Source of the DNA: Falsiroseomonas selenitidurans
Lineage (GTDB): Bacteria > Pseudomonadota > Alphaproteobacteria > Acetobacterales > Acetobacteraceae
Direction of reading: 5' to 3'
DNA length: 64,000 nt
NCBI RefSeq assembly: GCF_012103215.1
Contig: NZ_JAAVNE010000010.1
Location: 1-64,000 of the forward strand
The position numbers and the translations under genes were made by a program. Numbering within the stretch: the first letter of the stretch is position 1; every line of letters starts with the position of its first letter. Below the pieces are notes generated by a model that was given only the letters and a program-made list of their open reading frames with translations, was not told the origin of the DNA and did no database searches. Below, one piece after another: positions 28,500 to 35,819 of the stretch.

Positions 28500-29567
28500 T
28501 CAGTGCGAAAACGGGTAGAGTTTCCAGTACGCCTTGATCAGGCGCCAGCGCCGTGCCAGCCCATCCGGCTCGAAGATCAGGAACAGGATGATCGCCGCGC
28601 CCACCACCATCTCCCGCAGGAAGGAGATGCTGGCGCCGAGTTTCAGCGCACGATCGATGCTGCTGCCGGCCAGCAGGTCGGCGCCCCATTGGGTGACCTC
28701 CGGCAGCATCACCATGAAGGCCGCGCCCATCAGGCTGCCCATCACGCTGCCCAGCCCGCCGATAATGACCATGCCGAGGAACTGGATGGAGAACAGGATG
28801 TTGAACGCCTCCACCGAGACGAACAGCAGGTAGTGCGCATAGAGCGCGCCGCCGATGCCGGCGTAGAGGCTGGCGATGCCGAAGCTGAGCGTGCGGTAAT
28901 AGGCGAGGTTGATGCCCATCATCTCCGCCGAGAGGTAATGGTCCCGCACTGCCACCAGCGCGCGGCCGTCGCGCGTGCGCATCAGGTTCGCAGCCCCCAC
29001 GAACATGATGATGACCCAGGCCAGGGTCAGGTAGAAATAGGATTCGTCGCGGTCGAAGGCGAAGCCGAAGAGCACCGGGCTTTCCGTCATCCGCCCCGCC
29101 ACGCCGCCGGTGAACCACTGTGCGCGGGCGAAGAAATCCTCCAGGATGAACTGCGCGGCGAGCGTCGCGATGGCCAGGTAAAGCCCCTTCAGCCGCGCCG
29201 CCGGCGCCCCGAAGACGAGTCCGATCAGCGCGGTGCCGAGCCCGGCCAGCGGGATGCACAGCAGCACCGGCACATGGAAGCGTTCGTGCAGATAGGCGGA
29301 GATGAAGGCGCCGAGGCCGAAGAAGGCGGCATGGCCGATGCTGATCTGCCCGGTGAAGCCGACCAGGATGTTCAGCCCCAGCGCGGCGATGCCGAGGAAG
29401 CCGATGTTGATCAGGAGCGAAAGCTCGTAGCGGTCGAAGACCAGCGGCGCGCAGCACAGCAGGACGATGCCCAGCAGCAGCGCGATGCGGCTGTTGCGGG
29501 TGGGGAAGATGGTGGTGTCGGCGGCGTAGCTGGCGCGCCAGTCGCCGCAGGGTGTCATCGCCGTCAT
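28500..29567 (-). CDS. livM: Liv-type ABC transporter permease LivM
   Basis: The 355-residue inner-membrane protein has about nine hydrophobic segments and the BPD_transp_2 signature region LGLNILVGFTGQISIGHAAFFGLGAF together with GGLGSVMGSLMGAAF. It pairs with LivH to form the translocation channel. The ATG follows the livH stop by 1 bp, so translation is tightly linked. Confidence 0.93.
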   Translation of the reverse strand: MTAMTPCGDWRASYAADTTIFPTRNSRIALLLGIVLLCCAPLVFDRYELSLLINIGFLGIAALGLNILVGFTGQISIGHAAFFGLGAFISAYLHERFHVPVLLCIPLAGLGTALIGLVFGAPAARLKGLYLAIATLAAQFILEDFFARAQWFTGGVAGRMTESPVLFGFAFDRDESYFYLTLAWVIIMFVGAANLMRTRDGRALVAVRDHYLSAEMMGINLAYYRTLSFGIASLYAGIGGALYAHYLLFVSVEAFNILFSIQFLGMVIIGGLGSVMGSLMGAAFMVMLPEVTQWGADLLAGSSIDRALKLGASISFLREMVVGAAIILFLIFEPDGLARRWRLIKAYWKLYPFSH

Positions 29568-29568
29568 C

Positions 29569-30462
29569 TCAGACGCGCTCGATGTTGCGGGTGCCGAAAA
29601 GCCCGTAGGGCTTGATCAGCAGGATCAGCACCAGCCCGTAGAAGGGAGCGATCTGGAACATGTTGCCCCAGTTCAGCCATTGGCTGTCGATGTAGTGCGC
29701 CCAGTTCTCCAGCAGCCCGACGATGACACCGCCGAGCACCGCGCCCAGGATGGAATCCAGCCCGCCCAGGATCACCGCGGGGAAAACCTTGATGCCGTAG
29801 AAGGACAGCGCGCTGGACACGCCGTTCACCACGCCGACGACCACGCCGGCCACGGCGGAGACGACGGCGGAAATGGCCCAGGACATCGCGAAGACCTTCG
29901 GCACGGAGACGCCGAGCGATTGCGCCACCTGCTGGTCGAACGCCGTGGCCCGCATGGCCAGCCCGTGCTTGGAGGCTTTGAAGAACCAGCCGAAGCCCGC
30001 CATGATGAGCAGCGAGACGCCGAGGCTGGCGAGGTAGACCGTCTGCACCTCCAGCCCCAGCACCCGCACCTGCTCGGTCTCGAAGATTGGCGGGAAGGGT
30101 TTCGCGAAGACGCCGAAGATCCACTTCATCAGCGCCTGGAAGAAGATGCCGAGGCCGATGGTCGCCATGATGACGCTGATCACCGGCTCCCCGATCAGCG
30201 GCCGCAGCACCACCATCTGCAGCACCAGGCCGAACAGCATCATGAACAGCAGGGTGAAGATGAACCCGGCATAGAAGGGCAGTTGCCATTCCGTCAGGAA
30301 CCACCAGCACACCCAGGCGCCCACCAGCAGGAATTCGCCCTGCGCGAAGTTCACCACCTGGGACGCCTTGTAGATCAGCACGAAGCTCATCGCGACCACG
30401 CCATACAGCGCACCGACGATCAGCCCGTTGAGCGTGAGTTGCAGCAGCAGGGTCAGGTCCAT
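29569..30462 (-). CDS. livH: Liv-type ABC transporter permease LivH
   Basis: The 297-residue permease starts MDLTLLLQLTLNGLIVGALYGVVAMSFVLIYKASQVVNFAQGE, the standard LivH opening, with later ILGGLDSILGAVLGGVIVGLLE. The ATG at 30462 is chosen because GAGGA lies six bases before it; an ATG six bases upstream directly abuts the SD. It is preceded by the acyl-CoA synthetase stop about 9 bp away. Confidence 0.93.
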   Translation of the reverse strand: MDLTLLLQLTLNGLIVGALYGVVAMSFVLIYKASQVVNFAQGEFLLVGAWVCWWFLTEWQLPFYAGFIFTLLFMMLFGLVLQMVVLRPLIGEPVISVIMATIGLGIFFQALMKWIFGVFAKPFPPIFETEQVRVLGLEVQTVYLASLGVSLLIMAGFGWFFKASKHGLAMRATAFDQQVAQSLGVSVPKVFAMSWAISAVVSAVAGVVVGVVNGVSSALSFYGIKVFPAVILGGLDSILGAVLGGVIVGLLENWAHYIDSQWLNWGNMFQIAPFYGLVLILLIKPYGLFGTRNIERV

Positions 30463-30471
30463 GCCCATTCC

Positions 30472-32343
30472 TCAGGCGGCTTCCAGGGCAGGCTCGGCGC
30501 GCAGCACGGCCAGCGTGGTGCGGATGCGCTGCGTCGTGCCGTCCTGGAAGGCGATGGTGGTGTCGACCGGGATGCTGTCCGCACCGGCATAGATGGCGGC
30601 GATGATGTCGCCGTACTTCTCCGCGATCACGCCGCGCCGCACCTTGCGGGTGCGCGTCAGCTCCCCGTCATCGGCGTCGAGTTCCTTGTACAGCAGCACC
30701 AGGTCGCGCAGCCGCTGCGCCGGCGGCAGCGTCGCGTTCACCTTGGCCACCTCCGCCCGCAGCAACGCCAACACCTGCGGCCGGGCCGCCAGATCCGAGT
30801 AGGTGGTGAAGGCGATGCGATGGCGCTCCGCCCATTTCGAGACGATGGGGAAGCGGATGCAGATCATCGCCGCCAGGTGCGACTGCCCGGCGCCCAGCAC
30901 CACCGCCTCCGCCACGAAGGGCGAGAATTTCAGCTTGTTCTCGATGTATTGGGGGCTGAAGCGGTCGCCGCCGGCGGTCTCCGCGATGTCCTTGATGCGG
31001 TCGATGACCACCAGCTGCCCGGCCTTGTCGAAATAGCCGGCATCGCCGGTGTGCAGCCAGCCATCCCGCATGTCAGCCGCTTCCGTGGCGCCGAGGTAGC
31101 CAGAGAACATGTTGGGGTGGCGGGTGACGATCTCGCCCACGCCATTCGCATCCGGCGCGTCGATGCGGATCTCGATGCTGGGATCGAAGGGCACGCCCAC
31201 CGTGTCGAAATCCACCGCATCGGCGCGGTGCAGCGTATAGGCGCCGAGCAGTTCCGTCTGGCCGTAAAGCTGGCGCAGCGGCACGCCCATGGCCTGGAAG
31301 AAGCGGAAGGTCTCCGGCCCCAGCGCCGCGCCGCCGGTCGCGGCGGAGGTGAGGTTGGTGAAGCCCAGCCGGTCGCGCAGCGCGCGGAACAGCAGCAGGT
31401 CGGCCGCCGCCGAGCGGCGGCCCCCGGCCAGCTTCAGCCCCAGGTCGAACATCCGCCGCTTCAGGGCCGAGGCGTCCATCACCCGCGCCCGGACCTCCGC
31501 CGCCAGCTGTTCCCATATGCGCGGGGCGAACAGCACGAAGGTGGGCCCGATCTCCCGGAAATCGGCCATCATCGTCTCCGGCTCCTCGACGAAGTTCACC
31601 TTCATCCGGGCGATCAGGCCCCAGCCGAGCACGTAGATCTGCTCCATGATCCAGGACAGCGGCAGAACGGACACGTATTCGTCCTGTGGCCCCTTCGGAT
31701 CGGCCTGGAGATAGGCCTCGCAATGGCGGATCAGCGCGCCGCCCGTCAGCATCGCCAGCTTCGGCCGCGCGGTGGTGCCGGAGGTGGTGCAGAGCACGGC
31801 GATCTCCGCCCCGTCGGTCGCCGCCACCAGGCCCGCATGCAGCCCGGGCTCCGCCGCCTCCAGCGCCTCGCCTGCCTGCAGCAGCGCCGCCAGCGACATC
31901 AGCCGGGGATCGTCGTATTTGCGCAGGCCGCGCGGGTCGGCATAGATGATGTGGGCCAGCGTCGGCACCTCGATGCCGAGCAGCTTGTCGACCTGTTCCT
32001 CGTCCTCGGCGAAGACCAGTCTGGCGCCGGCATGGTTCAGCAGGTAGGCGACCTCGTCTTCCAGCGCATCGCGATAGAGGCCGAGGCTGCGGGCGCGGAC
32101 GGTGTGCGCCGCGATTTCGCCCATCACCCAGTCCGGGCGGTTGTCACCGATCAGCCCCACCACCTCGCCGGCGCCGATTCCCAGGCTGCGCAGGCCGAGC
32201 GCCATGGCGGCGGTCCGCGCACCGATCTCGGCCCAGGTGAAGGACCGCCAGATGCCGAACTGCTTTTCCCGCATCGCCACCTCCACCGCATGCTCGGCGG
32301 CGTTTCGCGCCAGCAGGCGGGGCAGCGTCTCCATCGGCCTCAT
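30472..32343 (-). CDS. Long-chain-type acyl-CoA synthetase (AMP-forming)
   Basis: The 623-residue FAA1-like ligase has the P-loop CTTSGTTARPKLAMLTG, SWIMEQIYVLGWGL, RQLYGQTELLGAY, GWLHTGDAGYFDKAGQLVVIDRIKDI and a C-terminal KVRRG lysine region. It would activate a long-chain or aryl fatty acid. The ATG at 32343 overlaps the livG stop (ATGA), fixing the start; in-frame sequence further upstream is a shadow of livG. Its insertion between livG and livH ties acid uptake to CoA activation. Confidence 0.9.
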   Translation of the reverse strand: MRPMETLPRLLARNAAEHAVEVAMREKQFGIWRSFTWAEIGARTAAMALGLRSLGIGAGEVVGLIGDNRPDWVMGEIAAHTVRARSLGLYRDALEDEVAYLLNHAGARLVFAEDEEQVDKLLGIEVPTLAHIIYADPRGLRKYDDPRLMSLAALLQAGEALEAAEPGLHAGLVAATDGAEIAVLCTTSGTTARPKLAMLTGGALIRHCEAYLQADPKGPQDEYVSVLPLSWIMEQIYVLGWGLIARMKVNFVEEPETMMADFREIGPTFVLFAPRIWEQLAAEVRARVMDASALKRRMFDLGLKLAGGRRSAAADLLLFRALRDRLGFTNLTSAATGGAALGPETFRFFQAMGVPLRQLYGQTELLGAYTLHRADAVDFDTVGVPFDPSIEIRIDAPDANGVGEIVTRHPNMFSGYLGATEAADMRDGWLHTGDAGYFDKAGQLVVIDRIKDIAETAGGDRFSPQYIENKLKFSPFVAEAVVLGAGQSHLAAMICIRFPIVSKWAERHRIAFTTYSDLAARPQVLALLRAEVAKVNATLPPAQRLRDLVLLYKELDADDGELTRTRKVRRGVIAEKYGDIIAAIYAGADSIPVDTTIAFQDGTTQRIRTTLAVLRAEPALEAA

Positions 32344-33143
32344 GCCGCCGCCGGCTCCGGCTCGGCCAGGTCCTTGCCCAGATAGGCGCGCTTGACCTCC
32401 GGATGCGCCATCACCGCCTCCGGGCTGCCCTCGGCGATCTTCCGGCCGAAATCCAGCACCATGACCCGGTGCGAAATGTCCATCACCACGCCCATGTCGT
32501 GCTCGATCATCAGCACGGTCATGCCCCATTCCTCGTTCAGGTCGGTGATGAAGCGGGCCATGTCCTCCTTCTCCTCGAGGTTCATGCCGGCCATCGGCTC
32601 GTCCAGCAGGATCAGCCGGGGCTTCAGGGCGATGGCGCGGGCCAGTTCCACGCGCTTGCGCAGGCCGTAGGGCAGCGTGCCGGCGATGGCCTTGCGCACC
32701 GGCTGGATCTCGAGGAAATCGATGATCTCCTCCACCTCGCGCCGATGCGCCAGCTCCTCGGTCTGCGCCCCGCCGATCCAGTAGAGCATGCCGCGCAGGA
32801 AGCCCGCCTTCAGCAGGTGGTGGCGGCCGACCATGATGTTGTCCAGCACGCTCATGTGCCCGAACAGCGCCAGGTTCTGGAAGGTGCGCCCAATGCCGAG
32901 CCCGGCGCGGCGGTTCGGCCCCAGCCGGGTGATGTCCTGCCCGCCGAAGCGCACCACGCCTTCCGTCGGGCGGTAGCGGCCGGAGACGCAGTTGACCATG
33001 GAGGTCTTGCCGGCCCCGTTCGGCCCGATGATGGAGAAGATCTCCCCGGGCCGCACGGTGAAGGAGACATCGGTCAGCGCCCGCACCCCGCCGAAGCGCA
33101 GGCTGACACCTTCCACCGCCAGGATCGGCGATTCCTCGGCCAA
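32340..33143 (-). CDS. livG: Liv-type ABC transporter ATP-binding protein LivG
   Basis: The 267-residue ATPase has Walker A IIGPNGAGKTSMVN, Walker B LILLDEPMAGMN, the LivG-type GIGRTFQNLALFGHMSVLDNIMVGRH segment, and the H-loop LMIEHDMGVVMDISHR. The signature motif is PYGLRKRVELARAIAL. The likely start is a TTG with GGGGAG ten bases upstream; no ATG is available before conserved sequence. It is the first gene of the nine-gene operon. Confidence 0.92.
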   Translation of the reverse strand: MAEESPILAVEGVSLRFGGVRALTDVSFTVRPGEIFSIIGPNGAGKTSMVNCVSGRYRPTEGVVRFGGQDITRLGPNRRAGLGIGRTFQNLALFGHMSVLDNIMVGRHHLLKAGFLRGMLYWIGGAQTEELAHRREVEEIIDFLEIQPVRKAIAGTLPYGLRKRVELARAIALKPRLILLDEPMAGMNLEEKEDMARFITDLNEEWGMTVLMIEHDMGVVMDISHRVMVLDFGRKIAEGSPEAVMAHPEVKRAYLGKDLAEPEPAAA

Positions 33144-33281
33144 ATCGGACGCGCTCCCCGACGCGATCTTGTTGGCGGGGAGCTTAGGGCCGCTTCGCGG
33201 CGCGCCGCAACCAAATGCCGGGGGACGGGCAGGGACACGCCTTCGGCCGGGCGGCCGCCCGGCAGGCTGCGACCCGGCGGT

Positions 33282-34025
33282 TCAGCCCTGCGCGCGCAGG
33301 CGGATCGCCAGTTCCGGGTCGTCCGTGGTCAGGATATCGATGCCAAGGCCGAGCAGGCGCCGGATGCTGGGCGCATGGTTCGCGCCCCAGGCGCCGATCC
33401 CCAGGCCGGCCTGCCGCAGCGCGGCCACAAGTTCCGCATCGATCGCCTGTTCATGCATCCCGACTTCCGGGATGCCATGCGCGCGGGCAACGGCGATGGT
33501 GCCCGCCAGACCGAGATCGCGCAGCGTCGAGCCCTCCAACAGCCAGGCAACGCCGGCGAGGCCGCCGGCCTGCAGCGCCTCGGCCATGGGGTCGGCCTGG
33601 AAGCCGATCAGCCAGGCGCGGCGGCGCTGCCCGGTGGCATCCAGCGCCGCCAGGGTGCGCTCGACCAACCCGGGATAGGGGCGCCGGGCCATATCCGCCT
33701 TGACCTCGATTCGCGGCGCCACCGGGCTGGCCTGGAGGATCGCCAGGTACTCCGCCAGGGTCGGCGGCGCTTCCCCCGCCGTGCCGCGGACCCGCACCTG
33801 GCGGAATTCGGCGGCAGTCAGCGCCGCAACCGTGCCGCGCTGGTCCGTCGTGCGGTCCAATGTTGCGTCGTGCATGATCACGGGCACGCCATCGGCAGTC
33901 GGGTGGACGTCGCATTCAGCCTGGTCCAGGTCCAGGGCGGCGCTGCGGCGGAAGGCCGTGGCGCTGTTCTCCGGCCAGGGAAACAGGCCGCCGCGATGGC
34001 TGGCGATCAGGGTCTTGGGCTGCAT
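33282..34025 (-). CDS. Glycerophosphodiester phosphodiesterase
   Basis: The 247-residue GDPD TIM barrel has SHRGGLFPWPENSATAF, the metal/acid pair in ECDVHPTADGVPVIMHDATLDRTTDQRG (split here by family convention) and IEVKADMARR. It hydrolyses glycerophosphodiesters to glycerol-3-phosphate and an alcohol. No signal peptide, so probably cytoplasmic. It stands alone and is divergent from a small unknown gene. Confidence 0.92.
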   Translation of the reverse strand: MQPKTLIASHRGGLFPWPENSATAFRRSAALDLDQAECDVHPTADGVPVIMHDATLDRTTDQRGTVAALTAAEFRQVRVRGTAGEAPPTLAEYLAILQASPVAPRIEVKADMARRPYPGLVERTLAALDATGQRRRAWLIGFQADPMAEALQAGGLAGVAWLLEGSTLRDLGLAGTIAVARAHGIPEVGMHEQAIDAELVAALRQAGLGIGAWGANHAPSIRRLLGLGIDILTTDDPELAIRLRAQG

Positions 34026-34206
34026 GGCTGGGCGTCCTCCCCGGCTTGCCAGGCGATCCAGGCTGCGGGATGGCGCCAGTCTCGCATCGGCTTGCCGGAT
34101 CGGCCAGTTGCGCCGGCCAGTTGCACCGCATTGCACAGACTCGCGCTCTCGCGCATAAGGTGTTCCGGCCTAGCAGTGGTCGGATGCTTGCCGTGCGGAG
34201 GGCACC

Positions 34207-34524
34207 ATGACCCTGTCCATCGTCGTCCACCGCCCCGAAAGCGGGGCAGCCGAGGCCGGCAGCAGCGCTGCGGAGGACATGCGAACGGCCGTTCGCGACG
34301 CCATCTGGGAGATTGCGGACGCCCATTGGGCAATGGGCCAGGATGCAATCCTGGTGTCCACCGACCTGTCGCCCGACTACATCCTGAGCCATTTTCAACG
34401 CGCCCTCGCCCGCCGCGGATTCGGTGAGAGCGGCCTGTTGCTGGTCAGCAGCATCGGCCCGCGTGCGGCCTGGTCCGGCCTGCCGCAGGACGCCGAAGGC
34501 TGGCTGCGCGAGGTCCTGGCCTGA
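34207..34524 (+). CDS. 105-residue protein of unknown function
   Basis: A soluble small protein with good coding character: GGAGG five bases before the ATG, GC-rich third positions, and a mixed alpha/beta pattern (MTLSIVVHRP, DAIWEIADAHWAMGQDAILVSTDLSPDYILSHFQRALARRG). No signal peptide, membrane span or recognised motif. It lies between a divergent phosphodiesterase gene and the DctP/kinase pair; a link to either is not evident. Confidence 0.6.
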   Translation: MTLSIVVHRPESGAAEAGSSAAEDMRTAVRDAIWEIADAHWAMGQDAILVSTDLSPDYILSHFQRALARRGFGESGLLLVSSIGPRAAWSGLPQDAEGWLREVLA

Positions 34525-34620
34525 GGCCGGGTCGCCCGGGAGGACAGGCGCCTCGAGGCGCGGGCGAGGCGGCAGAGCGGGCGTCCCGCGCGACGGCGGG
34601 ATCGGCCACTCGCGTTATGG

Positions 34621-34651
34621 TTGCTGCAATCGTTAAGGAACTTGCTATAAG
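34621..34651 (+). promoter_or_regulatory. Candidate promoter for the DctP/kinase pair
   Basis: TTGCTG (34621-34626) and TATAAG (34646-34651; or CTATAA one base earlier) stand 18-19 bp apart in a local AT-rich patch 67 bp before the DctP start. The surroundings are very GC-rich, so this patch stands out. Spacing is slightly long for a sigma-70 site. Confidence 0.4.
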
Positions 34652-34717
34652 ACTATGCGGGAATGACAGGCAGGCGACTGGCAGCCCGCTCCGCCCAAGC
34701 CGTGACAGGAGTTCCGC

Positions 34718-35818
34718 ATGCCTTCGGCAAAGCGCCGATTCCGCAACATCATTCCCGCAATCCTGCTGCTGGCTGCCTGGGCCCTTGCCCCTGGCGCCCT
34801 GGCGCAGGGCCTCGGCGGGCAGACCCCTGCCGCAGAGTCGGCGCCGATTCGCCTGAAGATCGTCGGTGGCCTGGCGAATGTCAGCCAGTATGTGCGCTAC
34901 GAGGAGCCCTTCTGGCGCCATCGCATCGGCGAGCTGACAAATGGCCGGGTGCAGGCGGAAATCGCGCCCTTCGACCGCAGCGGCATACGCGGCCAGGAAA
35001 TGCTCCAGCTGATGCGGCTTGGCGTCGTGCCCTTCGGCACCGCGCTGCTGGCCATCGTCGCGACCGAGGAGCCGGAGTTCAACGCGGTGGACCTGCCGGC
35101 CCTGGCGCCGGACATGGCCAGCCTGCGGCAGACCGTCAGTGCCTTCCGCCCGCATATCGAACAGGTGCTGCGGGAGCGCTACCAGATCGAATTGCTGGGA
35201 ATCTACACCTACCCGGCCCAGGTGGTGTTCTGCACCCGCCCCTTCGCCGGGCTGGCCGACCTTTCCGGCCGGCGCATCCGGTCGTCCTCCGTCGGACAGT
35301 CGGAGATGCTGCAGGCGCTGGGCGCGACGCCGGTGGTGATCCCCTTCGCCGAGGTGGTGCAGGCAATCCGCGGCGGCGTGGTGGAATGCGCCATCACCGG
35401 CACGCTGTCCGGCAACGCCATCGGGCTGCATGAGGTGACCAGCCATGTGCACGCCATGGCGCTGGCCTGGGGCATTTCCATCTTCGGGGCCAATGCGACG
35501 GCCTGGGCGGCACTGCCGGCCGAGGTGCAGATGACGATCCGCCAGGGCACCAACGAGCTGGAGCAGCAGATCTGGGCTGCGGCGGACCGCGAGACCGGGG
35601 AGGGCCTGGCCTGCAATGCGGGCCTGCCCGCCTGCACCGCCGGACGCCGTGGCACCATGACCTTGGTGCCGGTTTCCACCGCGGATGATGAACGCCGCCG
35701 CCGCCTCCTGACCGAGGTGGTGCTGCCGCGCTGGGTCAACCGCTGCGGGCTGGATTGCGTCGAGGCATGGAACGAGTATCTGGCGCCGACGCTCGGCATC
35801 CGGGCGCGGCCTGAATAG
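34718..35818 (+). CDS. TRAP-type (DctP) solute-binding protein
   Basis: The 366-residue periplasmic protein has a Sec leader (IIPAILLLAAWALAPGALAQG). The core has EEPFWRHRIGELTNGRVQAEI, the conserved ligand arginine region LADLSGRRIRSSSVGQSEML, and ATPVVIPFAEVVQAIRGGVVECAITG, typical of DctP receptors for carboxylates. Four cysteines near the C-terminus (LACNAGLPAC, RCGLDC) suggest disulfides. No dctQ/dctM membrane genes are near; instead its stop is 1 bp from the start of a hybrid sensor kinase. A sensing role for this receptor is therefore likely. Confidence 0.87.
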   Translation: MPSAKRRFRNIIPAILLLAAWALAPGALAQGLGGQTPAAESAPIRLKIVGGLANVSQYVRYEEPFWRHRIGELTNGRVQAEIAPFDRSGIRGQEMLQLMRLGVVPFGTALLAIVATEEPEFNAVDLPALAPDMASLRQTVSAFRPHIEQVLRERYQIELLGIYTYPAQVVFCTRPFAGLADLSGRRIRSSSVGQSEMLQALGATPVVIPFAEVVQAIRGGVVECAITGTLSGNAIGLHEVTSHVHAMALAWGISIFGANATAWAALPAEVQMTIRQGTNELEQQIWAAADRETGEGLACNAGLPACTAGRRGTMTLVPVSTADDERRRRLLTEVVLPRWVNRCGLDCVEAWNEYLAPTLGIRARPE

Positions 35819-35819
35819 T

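Noticed and set aside
26359-33143. Classical leucine/isoleucine/valine transporter
   Set aside because: The binding protein is longer than LivK/LivJ, and the operon is interleaved with CoA ligases, which fits organic-acid uptake better; the ligand was left open.
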